The position numbers and the translations under genes are program-made. The notes below the pieces were generated by a model. That model was not told the origin of the DNA. It saw only the letters and a list, made by a program, of their open reading frames with translations, and searched no databases. From Christensenella sp. UBA7703 (GTDB lineage: Bacteria > Bacillota > Clostridia > Christensenellales > CAG-138): a stretch of DNA of 64,000 bases. Below, piece after piece: positions 41,167 through 50,788 of the stretch. The DNA lies in contig DLGD01000014.1 of NCBI GenBank assembly GCA_002482505.1, forward strand, positions 86,618 to 150,617, written 5' to 3'. Each line of letters opens with the position of its first letter. Position 1 is the first letter of the stretch.

Positions 41167-42192
41167 TTACGCGACCTTCTGGTAGTCGACCCAGAGGTAG
41201 GTCTCAACCGGTTCGCCCATGATGTACTTCACGGCTGCGTCAACCGCGGTGTGGCTCTGGCCAATGTGATCGTTGAGCACAGTACCGGTCATGGTGCCGT
41301 CCTTAACCATCTGCACGCACTCGGCAAGCGCGTCCACGCCAACCAGATAGATGTCCTTACCAACGGTACGGCCCGCGGCGACGATCGCCTGGTAGGCACC
41401 CAGCGCCATGCCGTCGTTGTTGCAGAAGATAACGTCGATCTTATTGCCGAACTGTGCGAGGGCGTTGGCTGCAAGCTCCTGGCCCTTTTCCTGTGCCCAG
41501 TCGCCGCGCTGTTTGAACAGCTCTTCGACCTTGATGCCGGCATCCGTCAGCGCCTTGATGGAGAACTCGGTGCGGTACTGCGCGTCCACGTTCTCCGGGT
41601 CGCCCATGATCATGACATAGCTGACCACGCCGTCGCCGTTCTGGTCGCCCTTGTTGGGCAGGCTCGCGATGATTTCGCCCTGGTAGGTGCCGCTCTGACG
41701 AGCATCGGCGCCAACGTAGCAAATCTTGTCCCATGCCTTCATATCGTCGGCGGAGGGCTCACGGTTGATGTAGACGACCGGCACGCCGGCTGCCTTGGCT
41801 TTGTCGGTGATGGTGGCTGCGGAGGAGGACTGCACGAGGTTGACGATCAGCACGTCCACGCCCTGCGCGAGGAAGGTGTCGACCTGGTTGGTCTGCTCGG
41901 CCATGTCGCCTTTGCCGTCCACGACGGTGACTTCGTACTTGACGGTGTCGGTCTCAAGGCTCTTGAGGTAGCTCTCGAGCTCCTGACGGTAGAGGGTCAT
42001 GAAGTTGTCGTCAAACTTGTAGATGCAAACGCCAACCTTGTAGGTTTTGACGGCATCTGCTGCGGGTTCTGCTGCCGGTGCTGCTGCTTCCGCTGCGGGC
42101 GCTTCTGCTGCGGGGGTTGCTGCCGGTGCTGCGCAGGCAATCGCACTCAGGGCGAACGCGAGAACGAGCACGAACGTTAGAATTTTCTTCAT
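41167..42192 (-). CDS. mglB: Galactose/glucose-type periplasmic binding lipoprotein
   Basis: 341 aa. Lipoprotein signal (1-20, ending SAIAC) and an Ala/Pro/Glu-rich linker (about 21-44) precede the binding domain. VGVCIYKFDDNFMTLYRQ aligns with the sugar-contacting Asp/Phe segment of E. coli MglB, VPVVYINREPS and ICYVGADARQSGTYQGE follow, and DQNGDGVVSYVMIMGDPE is the EF-hand-like calcium loop of that family. It delivers a hexose such as galactose or glucose to MglAC. GGAGGAAAG precedes ATG 42192. Confidence 0.93.
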   Translation of the reverse strand: MKKILTFVLVLAFALSAIACAAPAATPAAEAPAAEAAAPAAEPAADAVKTYKVGVCIYKFDDNFMTLYRQELESYLKSLETDTVKYEVTVVDGKGDMAEQTNQVDTFLAQGVDVLIVNLVQSSSAATITDKAKAAGVPVVYINREPSADDMKAWDKICYVGADARQSGTYQGEIIASLPNKGDQNGDGVVSYVMIMGDPENVDAQYRTEFSIKALTDAGIKVEELFKQRGDWAQEKGQELAANALAQFGNKIDVIFCNNDGMALGAYQAIVAAGRTVGKDIYLVGVDALAECVQMVKDGTMTGTVLNDHIGQSHTAVDAAVKYIMGEPVETYLWVDYQKVA

Positions 42193-42222
42193 TTTCTTTC
42201 CTCCAGATTTGATAAGATATGA

Positions 42223-42239
42223 TACCCGTGTGTCGGGTA
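42223..42239. promoter_or_regulatory. Palindrome upstream of mglB
   Basis: TACCCG-N5-CGGGTA, a perfect 17-bp inverted repeat 31 nt before the mglB start. It could be an operator or a small leader hairpin. Confidence 0.45.
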
Positions 42240-42519
42240 CATACACATCTTAACGGCGCTTAATTGTAAAAACCATGCAAAATTCTCGCTGAAACCATCG
42301 AAAATCTATGATGATTATGCCGCGGGAGCAAAGAAATTCATATATACAATTGATCCAAGGCGATTATGCAAAAACTGTAACAAAACGTATGGAAAAGTGA
42401 AAAATTCAGATGGAATTGGGAGAATCGTTCTTGTTTTTGGCAGGATGATTGCGGTTTATGCGCCTATTATAACGCAGAATGTCTTCCGCGACAATTCTAT
42501 TTTTTTGAACGAAATGCTC

Positions 42520-42543
42520 AAAAAAACTGCCCGTGTGGGCAGC
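42520..42543 (-). terminator. Terminator after the second sugar-binding protein gene
   Basis: Stem CTGCCC (42527-42532) / GGGCAG (42537-42542) with loop GTGT. Read on the minus strand it ends in TTTTTT. It separates the regulatory operon from mglBAC. Confidence 0.85.
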
Positions 42544-42549
42544 AGGATA

Positions 42550-43575
42550 CTACGGGATGAAGTCCGCCTTCACAACGTACATGGGTGCGCGCACCGTGCG
42601 ATCCGCGCTGATATCGGCGATTTCTTTCGGGTCTTTGTCCATTGCAAGCGCACATGCAATATCAAAGATCAACTTTGCCTGCGCGGCATAGTCGATCACC
42701 ACGGTACCGAGCATCTTGCCTTCCTTGACGGCGGCAAGCCCCGCGGGCGTTCCGTCGATTCCCACGATGTTGTTAAAGCTCAAGCCACGCCGTTCGACTG
42801 TGTCGACCACGCCCAGCGCCATATCGTCATTGTTGCAGATGATGAGCTCAATCTGGTCGCCGTATTTCTCAAAATACTGGTCGGAGAGCGCGGCAGCCTG
42901 GCTGCGCACCCAGCTTGCGATGCCGCCGTCGAGTTTCTCGAGCTCGATGCCTGCGTCCTTGAGTGTCTGCACCGAAACCTCGGTGCGAATCATTGCGTCC
43001 TGATGGCGGATTTCGCCTTCGATGATGATGTATTGTACGATGCCGTCGCCGTTTTTATCGAATCGCGCGGGGTCTGCATTGTATGCGTCCACGACGATCT
43101 GCCCTTCGAGTCTGCCGTTTTCGGCTGGATCGGTGCCGATATAGTAGACGCGATCCCACTTTTGCAAATCTTCCTGCACCGGCTCGCGGTTGAAGAAGAC
43201 GACGGGGATATCCGCGTCCATCGCGCGGTCGATCGTATAGGAAGCATCGGTGCGATCCACGAGATTGACGCAGAGCACATCGTAATTCATCGCGACAAAG
43301 CGGTCAATCTGCTTGTTCTGGTTGGTTTGGTTCTCCTGCGCATCGGTGAGATTCACATACACGCGTATGCCCGTATCCTGTTCGTAACGCGCGGCAATCT
43401 CCGTCAGCGAGAGCATCATGTTGGAGATGAAGGTATCGTCTTTGTTATAGATTGCAACGCCGAGGCTGATGGATGGCTCCTGCTCCGGGTCGTTGTTTGC
43501 GCAGCCCAAAAGAGGCAGGCAGAGCAGGGCCATCGTGACCGACAGCGCCCGCTTTACAGTGCGAGAAAGTTTCAT
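42550..43575 (-). CDS. Second MglB-like sugar-binding lipoprotein
   Basis: 341 aa. Signal with lipobox LPLLGC (cleavage about residue 24). LGVAIYNKDDTFISNMM, IPVVFFNREP, YYIGTDPAENG, the calcium loop DKNGDGIVQYIIIEGE and ICNNDDMALGVVDTV match galactose/glucose-binding proteins closely. It is encoded at the end of the two-component operon rather than with the transporter and is separated from mglB by a terminator. It may feed MglAC or present sugar to the histidine kinase; the latter is inferred from position. ATG 43575 is used because AGGAGG is too close to the alternative at 43581. Confidence 0.88.
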   Translation of the reverse strand: MKLSRTVKRALSVTMALLCLPLLGCANNDPEQEPSISLGVAIYNKDDTFISNMMLSLTEIAARYEQDTGIRVYVNLTDAQENQTNQNKQIDRFVAMNYDVLCVNLVDRTDASYTIDRAMDADIPVVFFNREPVQEDLQKWDRVYYIGTDPAENGRLEGQIVVDAYNADPARFDKNGDGIVQYIIIEGEIRHQDAMIRTEVSVQTLKDAGIELEKLDGGIASWVRSQAAALSDQYFEKYGDQIELIICNNDDMALGVVDTVERRGLSFNNIVGIDGTPAGLAAVKEGKMLGTVVIDYAAQAKLIFDIACALAMDKDPKEIADISADRTVRAPMYVVKADFIP

Positions 43576-43632
43576 AACCATACCTCCTTGAAGGATGATC
43601 TGCATTTCGTACGTTTGCAAGAAAACATTGCG

Positions 43633-44553
43633 TCAGGAGATCGGGAATAGGATATGCCGCAGCGGCTCGTCATACAGATGCGCCGCGTCCGCCACATAGC
43701 ACGCCAGAATCTGGCCGTACTCCGTGTTGCGGTTTTCAATCGCGTCCACCGCGCTCTTGAGCGCAAGATAGCCCATCGCGTAGTCGTCTTCGACGATCAG
43801 GCGGCGGATCGCGCCGGATTCCAGATAGGAGAGCAGCGCGTTGGTGTAGCCGATGCCATAGAGTGCTTGCTGTCCGGTCTTTCGCATGCTCACGAGCGAC
43901 TCCAGCGTGGGTTCGTCCAGCGCGGCAACGGCGACCCCGCTCGGTAGTTTTGCCCATTCGGAGGAGCTTGCGTCCCATTCGGATGTATAGTCCACACCCT
44001 GTTGCTGCATGACGTCGACAAAACCCGCTTCGCGGAGGCGGATGCGCGCGTTGTCGAGGCTTGCGCGGATCACGCAGCGCGTCACGCCATCGTGAATCAT
44101 CTCGTTGGCGAGCATGCGCCCCATCTCGGTGTCGTCCGTGGAGATGCTGCGTATGGCGGAAGAGCCGTTCCAAACGGTGCCAAGCGAGATCACGGGGACA
44201 GAGATGGAAGACAGGTCAAGTTGCTCGGATAGGCTTGGGTTTTGCTGCAGGTTGATGATGATCGCATCGGTGTCCGCCTCCAGCTCGCGCTCCAAAGAGT
44301 TTCGCTGCTGTTCGGTCGTCATGCCGCTGTGCAGCGCAATCACCTGCAGGTCGATGTTGTAGTCCCGCGCCGCGCGGTCCAGCCCTTTCCAGACGTTCTG
44401 GCTGTAGTCGCCCTGCACGTCGTCGGTGATAATCGAAACGCGGTAAACCCGCACGTCGTCGTGTCCGCTGAAGGTGCGTATCACGATGACGCTCAGCAGG
44501 CAAACGAGGATTGCTGTCACGAGGATGAATGCGGTTTTTTCACTTTTTCCCAA
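43633..44553 (-). CDS. Membrane-anchored periplasmic-binding-protein-like sensor
   Basis: 306 aa. One N-terminal membrane helix (about 8-27) without a lipobox, then a LacI-like binding fold (VYRVSIITDDVQGDYSQNVWKGLDRAARDYNIDLQ, DTDAIIINLQQNP, VPVISLGTVW). It overlaps the kinase gene by 14 nt, so it is made together with the sensor kinase. Such kinase-linked binding proteins in Bacillota capture a sugar and modulate the kinase. The specific ligand is unknown. Confidence 0.8.
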   Translation of the reverse strand: MGKSEKTAFILVTAILVCLLSVIVIRTFSGHDDVRVYRVSIITDDVQGDYSQNVWKGLDRAARDYNIDLQVIALHSGMTTEQQRNSLERELEADTDAIIINLQQNPSLSEQLDLSSISVPVISLGTVWNGSSAIRSISTDDTEMGRMLANEMIHDGVTRCVIRASLDNARIRLREAGFVDVMQQQGVDYTSEWDASSSEWAKLPSGVAVAALDEPTLESLVSMRKTGQQALYGIGYTNALLSYLESGAIRRLIVEDDYAMGYLALKSAVDAIENRNTEYGQILACYVADAAHLYDEPLRHILFPIS

Positions 44554-46435
44554 CGTTGCCCACCTCCTCTGTTTCGCAGCGGATCACCGGCAGCACAAGC
44601 GTGATGCAGGTGCCGACATCCGGCTCGCTCTCGATCAGGACGCCGTATTGATCGCCAAAGTAGAGCTTGATGCGCTCGTTTACGTTCTTGAGTCCGACGC
44701 CGGAGCCTTTTGAGACCGGCGTGTTTTCGATCAATAAGCGCTCCACCACATCCGGCGTCATACCAAGGCCGTTGTCTGCAACCGAAAGGTGCAGTTCCTC
44801 GCCATCAATGCGTGCGGAGATGGTGATTTTTCCGTCGCCGTCCATGAAGTCCATGCCGTGATAGATCGCGTTTTCTGCCAGCGGTTGCACGACGAGTTTG
44901 ATGATGGAGAGATTTTTGACCTCTTCATCCATCACGATCTCGTAGGAGAATTTGTTTTTGTAGCGCATTTTCTGAATCGTCAGATAGTTTTGCACATGCT
45001 CCAGCTCATCCCGCACGGGGATGATATTCTTGCCGCGGCTGAGGCTGATGCGAAAGAGCCTTGCCAGCGCGGTGACGATATGCACCGCTTCCTTGGGTTG
45101 CTCTTTTTCAATCATCCAGACGATGATATCCAGCGCGTTGTATAAGAAATGCGGGTTGATCTGGCTTTGCAGCGCATCCAGCTCGCTCTTCTGTTTCTGT
45201 TCGTGCTCTAGGACGATGTCGTTGGTGAGCTGATGCAGCTGATCCACCATGCCCTGAATCGATGCGCCAAGATGGCGAATCTCATACGAACCGCCCTGAT
45301 AGATCGCGGCTTTACCCGCGTCGCCATACTCCACGGACTGCACCGACTGCTCCAAATGTTTGATTGGCGCGGTCAGTTTGCGGGAGATATAGGAGTTGAT
45401 CAGAATGACGATGTCAAAGAGGAACAGGAAGATGAACAGGACGAGCAAGAGGTTATCGAGCTGATTGAGCACAAGCCCCTGCTGCGGAATAACACCGACG
45501 ATGCGCCAGCCGGTGTAACCGACCGTGCGGACGATGATGGAGCGGGACTCACCCTCAAATTTTTCGATATGTCCGCCGTCGTGATACGTTGCGGCGACGA
45601 TGTTATTCTCTTTGGCCAGACCGGAAGCGATCAACTGCTGCTCCGGATGATAGATCAGTTCGCCGTTTGCGTCCATCAGGTAGAGATACCCGCCGTTTGC
45701 AAGGGAGACATGGTCAAACAACTCGGTCAAGCTATTGTATTTGAGGTCGATCAGCAGCACGCCCTGCATGGTGCTCTTCCCGCTCGTGATCTCCACGGCG
45801 GAGGAGAGGGAGATCACGCGGATGAAGCGGTGCTCTGCGTTGACAAACAGATTTTGAATCCCGGGCGGGGAGAAATGCAGGTTTTCCGTGCGATCCAGCG
45901 CCTTTTGAAACCACGGCGCGTCGGTGACCTTCACGCCCTGCTTACTCAGCGCGGGCGGCGCGGTCGCGAGGAGGTTGCCGTCCGAATCATACAGCGCAAT
46001 GTTTTCCACATAGCTGACATAGGTGCCGTAGAGCAACTGTAGTTCGGAGTTGATGGAGTCGTTCTCGATATCGACGTTTTTGATGACGTTATAGTAGATT
46101 GCGTTAGAGAGACGGAGCATATCGCGCAGATAGGTATCGACAGACTGGTTGACCTGCTTGACGAGCATCTCGTTCTCGCTCTGGATCGTCTGTTCCAGTT
46201 GGCGGGAGAAATTCAGATAAAACAGCACGCCGGTGAGCACCATCGCGACGATTGCGCTGACGGTGAAGGAAAGGAAGACCGTATAACGGATGCTCGAACG
46301 CTCCGATCGCGAAACGAGCCTTCCGGAAAGATCGCGAAACAACGACTTTCCCAATTCGATCCACTCCCGTATGCTCCGCTTCGGCCAATGCCGGGCTGTT
46401 TGTCCGCTGTCGTTCGTACTTGTCTGTCGCTTCAT
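44540..46435 (-). CDS. YesM-like sensor histidine kinase
   Basis: 631 aa. Two membrane helices (about 52-74 and 325-347) flank a large outside Cache-like sensor domain. A HAMP-type linker (about 348-400) leads to a His_kinase domain with the phospho-acceptor in SQINPHFLYNALDIIVWM and a C-terminal ATPase domain (LAENAIYHGMD, ADNGLGM, GSGVGLKNVNERI). This is the LytS/YesM kinase type that pairs with AraC-like response regulators. The partner is encoded immediately upstream, 69 nt away. It probably senses sugar through the binding-protein-like product of the next gene. Confidence 0.92.
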   Translation of the reverse strand: MKRQTSTNDSGQTARHWPKRSIREWIELGKSLFRDLSGRLVSRSERSSIRYTVFLSFTVSAIVAMVLTGVLFYLNFSRQLEQTIQSENEMLVKQVNQSVDTYLRDMLRLSNAIYYNVIKNVDIENDSINSELQLLYGTYVSYVENIALYDSDGNLLATAPPALSKQGVKVTDAPWFQKALDRTENLHFSPPGIQNLFVNAEHRFIRVISLSSAVEITSGKSTMQGVLLIDLKYNSLTELFDHVSLANGGYLYLMDANGELIYHPEQQLIASGLAKENNIVAATYHDGGHIEKFEGESRSIIVRTVGYTGWRIVGVIPQQGLVLNQLDNLLLVLFIFLFLFDIVILINSYISRKLTAPIKHLEQSVQSVEYGDAGKAAIYQGGSYEIRHLGASIQGMVDQLHQLTNDIVLEHEQKQKSELDALQSQINPHFLYNALDIIVWMIEKEQPKEAVHIVTALARLFRISLSRGKNIIPVRDELEHVQNYLTIQKMRYKNKFSYEIVMDEEVKNLSIIKLVVQPLAENAIYHGMDFMDGDGKITISARIDGEELHLSVADNGLGMTPDVVERLLIENTPVSKGSGVGLKNVNERIKLYFGDQYGVLIESEPDVGTCITLVLPVIRCETEEVGNVGKK

Positions 46436-46504
46436 GTTCCGTTTTCTATCGTTTTATGGCGAATGCTCGCCAGAATATCGCGCGTCGCGGTGACCGGATT
46501 TTGT

Positions 46505-48100
46505 TTATTTCCCCCGATATTGCGAAGGGGAAACACCGAATCTGCGCTTGAATACATAGGAAAAATAGTTTGGCTCGTCATAGCCGACCTGCTGCGCAAT
46601 GGCATAGGTCTTTTCATCTGTCTCGCGCAACAGCTCCGCCGCGCGGTCCATCCGCAGGTCGGTTACATACTGCACAAAGCTCTTGCCCGTGTCCTGCTTG
46701 AAGATCGAGGAAAAATAGGACTGGCTGATATGCAGGTGCTCGCATACGCGCTCGACCGAGATATCCCCGTTTGCAAAGTGCTCCGCGATAAACTGCTTGG
46801 CTTTTTCAACCAATGTACCCGCCATCGACGAACGCCGCTGGCTCATATAGCCGCAGATACGCAGGCAAACCGCGATGAGCCACTGCTTCAGCGCGGAACG
46901 GTCGGCCTTGCCGCCCTCCTGAAAGAGCAGCATGCCTTCGCCGCCCATGATCTCCTCCGCGGGCAGGTCGTATCGCCCGATGATTTGGCCCAGGGCGTTG
47001 AGGATTCCCGTCACATAGGCGCGATATTTCCAGTCTCCCGGCTGCGCGCCGCTAAGTCCGGTTAAAATCTCCTCGATCTCGGATTCAATCTGCTCGGCGG
47101 AACCGAACTTGACCGCCGCAATCAGACGTTGTTCATACCGGCTGTCCAGCATGACGGGATGCCGCGTCATGTGCTCCACGTCACGGATATAGATCGCCTT
47201 GCCGCCGCCGACCACGCGGACGTATTCCAGCGCGGCGCGTGCCTCAAACAACGATTCCCTTAGATAGGACACCTCGGTGCAGCGCCGCCCGATGCCCGCC
47301 GTGATCTCCACGCCAAAGAGGCTTTTGCACTCCGCGCAGATTTCGTTTGCCGTCATCATCATGTTATCCACGGGGTCGGTCGCCCAGCTGGAGACCACGA
47401 TGACGGTGTAAAAGCTCAAAAATGTGGCGTAGGAACACTTGCCTTCCAGCGCGGCGTCGATCTGCGCGCGCACGGAGACAGGCAAGAGTTCGGGGGTGAT
47501 GACGCTGCCCGCCGGAATATGCGCGCTGGTGTCAAAGGCTGCAACGATCATGGGGTTTGTAATGTCAAGGCGGATGCCGTATTGCGCGATCAGGCGCGCG
47601 GCTTCGTCCGCGGGTACGCTCCCGGCGAGGATCTCACGCAGGCACTGGTCGCGCAGCAGGGGCAGCGCCTGTTCATAGCGCGCGCGGAGCGCTTCCACAT
47701 CCTGCTTGGCGCGAAACTCCGCGTCCAACCGTGCCTTTGCACGGAGGAGCACCTGCAAGAGTTCGTCCGCATTCACGGGCTTGAGGACGTATTCCAGCAC
47801 GTTTAGTTTGATGGCTTCCTTGGCGTATTCAAACTCGTCAAAGCCGGAGAGGATGATAAGTTTTGTCGCGGGAGAGCGCTTTTGCAGCTCTGCGCCGAGC
47901 GTCAGCCCGTCCATATATGGCATCTTGATGTCGGTGAGCACCACGTCCAGATCGAGAAACTCTGATTTTTCCAGCGCGTCCTGCCCGTTTTCTGCGGTGG
48001 CGACGATGGTAAAGCCGGCGGCATCCCAGTCCACACGGCCTGCAATGCCTTCGCGAACCTCATATTCGTCGTCTACAATCATGATACGGTAGTTGCGCAT
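46505..48100 (-). CDS. YesN-like response regulator with AraC-type DNA-binding domain
   Basis: 531 aa. The N-terminal receiver domain (about 1-125) has the acidic pocket IMIVDDEYEV, phospho-acceptor Asp in VVLTDIKMPYMDG and the Lys in YVLKPVNADE. A long middle region (about 130-410) is followed by two AraC helix-turn-helix motifs (VERVCEHLHISQSYFSSIFKQ and IAQQVGYDEPNYFSYVFKRRFG). It probably activates the sugar uptake genes downstream. First gene of the operon, behind the promoter at 48196-48224. Confidence 0.93.
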   Translation of the reverse strand: MRNYRIMIVDDEYEVREGIAGRVDWDAAGFTIVATAENGQDALEKSEFLDLDVVLTDIKMPYMDGLTLGAELQKRSPATKLIILSGFDEFEYAKEAIKLNVLEYVLKPVNADELLQVLLRAKARLDAEFRAKQDVEALRARYEQALPLLRDQCLREILAGSVPADEAARLIAQYGIRLDITNPMIVAAFDTSAHIPAGSVITPELLPVSVRAQIDAALEGKCSYATFLSFYTVIVVSSWATDPVDNMMMTANEICAECKSLFGVEITAGIGRRCTEVSYLRESLFEARAALEYVRVVGGGKAIYIRDVEHMTRHPVMLDSRYEQRLIAAVKFGSAEQIESEIEEILTGLSGAQPGDWKYRAYVTGILNALGQIIGRYDLPAEEIMGGEGMLLFQEGGKADRSALKQWLIAVCLRICGYMSQRRSSMAGTLVEKAKQFIAEHFANGDISVERVCEHLHISQSYFSSIFKQDTGKSFVQYVTDLRMDRAAELLRETDEKTYAIAQQVGYDEPNYFSYVFKRRFGVSPSQYRGK

Positions 48101-48195
48101 AGAATTACTTTCGAACGGTCAAATGGTGAGATATGTCAGGATTTGGTATGAATTTGCAGGGACATGCATTCGATTTCTCCGAAAATCTAAATCAC

Positions 48196-48224
48196 ATTTT
48201 ATAGCGTCTGTTTACAGAAAGCAA
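48196..48224 (-). promoter_or_regulatory. SigA-type promoter of the two-component operon
   Basis: On the minus strand: TTGCTT (48219-48224), 17-nt spacer, TAAAAT (48196-48201). The predicted leader is about 90 nt. Confidence 0.6.
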
Positions 48225-48308
48225 ATGCGGAATTCGGACAGCGCTAATCACGCCTTGTAAGCATGCGCCTTTTCACTTCGGCAACGGCTGTAGGAAAATC
48301 TTCCACAC

Positions 48309-50609
48309 TTATTTTTGCCAGAACTGCGCAAGGCTTTCGGAAAGCGCCTCCTTGTGGCGAACACGCCGCATGTTCCAATGCGGCGGTAAAAGCGCGCGAT
48401 AGTCCGAGAGCGAATATCGCGTGTCGATGAGTAGCAGCGCGCCGCGGTCGGTTTCGGTGCGGATGATGCGCCCGGCCGCCTGCAGCACCTTGCTCATGCC
48501 GGGGTATTGATAGGCGTAACGAAACCCGCTTTGATACGTTTCCTCATATGCCTCGCGCAGCACATCCCGCTCCAGGCAAACCTGCGGCAGCCCGACGCCG
48601 ACCACGACCGCGCCGCAAAGTCGCTCGGCTGGCAAATCGATCCCCTCGGCAAACACACCGCCCATCACGGCAAGACCGATCGTGATTCCCTGCACATCCG
48701 GCAGGAACTGTGCAAGAAAATTTGCGCGCGCTTCGTCGTCCATCTTCGGCGACTGCTCCAAAAACACTGCCTCCGGCAGCAAGTCTCTCAGCAGCGCGGA
48801 AAGTTTACTTAGATACGCATGCGAAGGCGCAAAGACAAGATAATTGCCGCGTTCCCCCGCGTGGACAAACGCGCGGATCGATTCGCAGACGGCGTGCAGC
48901 GTCGCTTCCCGCGCGGCAAAGCGCGTGTCCAGCGAGAGATGGTATACCGCAAGGTTTTCCGGCGGGAAGGGCGAAGGCAGCGCGAGAAACGGCGTTTCCG
49001 CCTTGACTCCGCAAAGGTCGCGATAGAACGCAAACGGCGAAAGCGTCGCGGAAAAGAGAATTTCGCTGCGGCATTTTTTGTAGACCTCGGCGAGTTTTCC
49101 CGCGGCATCGGTGCAAAAGAGCGTGATCACCCGCGTGGTTTTTCCGCCCTGATAGAGCGTTCGATACGGCGCGTCATACAGATCCAGCACAAAACGGAAG
49201 GAAGAAAGATCAAAGCTGAGCTGGCGGGCGAGCGCGCGGTCGGCGGGGATGCTGTCCGCCGAGAGCTGATCCAGCGCGCCTTCCACCGCCTGCGTAAGTG
49301 ATTCCGGCGGCTCGGCCTGCGCAAGTGGCGGTTCAAGCCCCTCAAACAGCGCGGCAATCTGCGCCTCCAGCCGCTTGAGCGCGCGATAGAGCGGCGTTTT
49401 ACGCTGCTGTTTGGGGATCGAGCGGCGCGTTTCTGTAACCGCGGCAAGCGAGAGCGCGGCGGAATACATGCCCCGCGCGCGGTCAGGCAGGTTGTGCGCC
49501 TCGTCCACGAGCAGCACAAAGCCATTTCGCCCGGTGGTAAAGAAACGCTGCAACCGCACGCGCGGGTCGAAGGCATAGTTATAGTCACAGATGATCAAAT
49601 CGCACGAGAGCGAAAGATCCAGTGAGAGCTCAAACGGGCAAAGAAAGTGCTTTGCTGCGTGCGCGCGGATGACCTCCGGCGTGAAGATCCCGTCGAGCTG
49701 GTTCATGGACGAGAGCGCCTCGCCAAGGCGGTCATAATACCCTTCTGCGCGCGGACAGTCCCCTTCCCGGCAGATGGGGTGGTCATAGACGCACATCTTT
49801 TCCTTGGCGGAGAGGACGACGGTACGCAGGTGCGGTGCATGGATCAGTTTTGCCGCGTTGACGGCGGCTTCCTGCTGTGTTGTGCGCGCGGTGAGATAAA
49901 AAATCTTCGCCGCGTGACCGTCCGCAAGGGCTTTCAGCGCGGGGAAAAGCACCGCCATAGTTTTGCCTGTTCCGGTCGGTGCCTGCGCAAGCAGCGCGGA
50001 TTTTTCGCGGATGGCGTAATACACCTGCGCGGCGAGCTCGTGTTGCCCTTCGCGAAAGGCGGGATAGGGAAACGCCATCTGGCGCACATCCTCCCGCAGG
50101 GCGCGCTCGTGAACAAATTCGGTTTCCAGCAGGTCGAGATACCGCCCGGTGAGGAGCAGATAAAACGACTCCAGTTCCGCGCGGGAGTGCGTCTCGCAAA
50201 ACGTCGTGATCTCGCCGGTGTCGAGGTGAAAATAGGTCAAGCAGACCTCGATGGAATCGGTCTGCGCCGTTTCGCAAAACAGAAACGCATAGCACTTTGC
50301 CTGTGCCCAGTGCTGCGGGTCGCCGCCGCCGAGCTGCTCACTCTCGAGATACGTCGTCTTGATCTCCTCCACGCGGGTTTCGCCATAGAGACGGTCAATT
50401 CGCCCGTATACCGTCAGCTCAATGTGCGCGGAACAGACAGTGCCGGAGACGGAGACTTCGTTTCTCGCGCCGTCCGCCTGAATCGCCTGCAGCGCCTGAT
50501 GCCCGCGGATGCCGTCGAGCAGGCGCGCGGAAGAGGCCATCGCGGAGAGGCTTCCGGAGAGCATGACGGTTTCGACGAGTGTTCGAACGGCGACTCTGCG
50601 CTTTTCCAA
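48309..50609 (-). CDS. XPD/DinG-like superfamily 2 helicase with N-terminal nuclease-like domain
   Basis: 766 aa. The N-terminal 170 residues contain GRIDRLYGETRVEEIKTTYLES, a PD-(D/E)xK-like pattern as in Cas4/RecB-type nucleases. The helicase core has Walker A APTGTGKTM, DEAH in VLLVDEAHNLP and a C-terminal GRIIRTETDRGALLLID box. Cysteines in KMCVYDHPICREGDCP and HFLCPFE form the expected 4Fe-4S cluster of Rad3/XPD helicases. It probably acts in DNA repair. It starts at TTG 50609 behind AAGGAGTCGTC. Neighbouring HelD is on the same strand but 180 nt away. Confidence 0.88.
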   Translation of the reverse strand: MEKRRVAVRTLVETVMLSGSLSAMASSARLLDGIRGHQALQAIQADGARNEVSVSGTVCSAHIELTVYGRIDRLYGETRVEEIKTTYLESEQLGGGDPQHWAQAKCYAFLFCETAQTDSIEVCLTYFHLDTGEITTFCETHSRAELESFYLLLTGRYLDLLETEFVHERALREDVRQMAFPYPAFREGQHELAAQVYYAIREKSALLAQAPTGTGKTMAVLFPALKALADGHAAKIFYLTARTTQQEAAVNAAKLIHAPHLRTVVLSAKEKMCVYDHPICREGDCPRAEGYYDRLGEALSSMNQLDGIFTPEVIRAHAAKHFLCPFELSLDLSLSCDLIICDYNYAFDPRVRLQRFFTTGRNGFVLLVDEAHNLPDRARGMYSAALSLAAVTETRRSIPKQQRKTPLYRALKRLEAQIAALFEGLEPPLAQAEPPESLTQAVEGALDQLSADSIPADRALARQLSFDLSSFRFVLDLYDAPYRTLYQGGKTTRVITLFCTDAAGKLAEVYKKCRSEILFSATLSPFAFYRDLCGVKAETPFLALPSPFPPENLAVYHLSLDTRFAAREATLHAVCESIRAFVHAGERGNYLVFAPSHAYLSKLSALLRDLLPEAVFLEQSPKMDDEARANFLAQFLPDVQGITIGLAVMGGVFAEGIDLPAERLCGAVVVGVGLPQVCLERDVLREAYEETYQSGFRYAYQYPGMSKVLQAAGRIIRTETDRGALLLIDTRYSLSDYRALLPPHWNMRRVRHKEALSESLAQFWQK

Positions 50610-50788
50610 GACGACTCCTTATCGTAAAAGGTTTCTACGGATGCGATGCAAACCAGTACAAATGTTTGCTTCGTTAGTATACCACAGCGGCGGAAAGAAT
50701 ACAGCCGTGCTTCCGGCTAGCCTGCCAATCAGTAGAAATAGAGACAAGCAGAGGCTGCGAATGATCCGGCGGCCTCGTCCACTTGCTG

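Noticed and set aside
42193..42500. CcpA cre site in front of mglB
   Set aside because: No sequence close to TGWAANCGNTNWCA; the nearest candidates have several mismatches.
42397..43650. 417-aa plus-strand ORF opposite the second binding-protein gene
   Set aside because: A shadow; it also runs through a terminator of the minus-strand operon.
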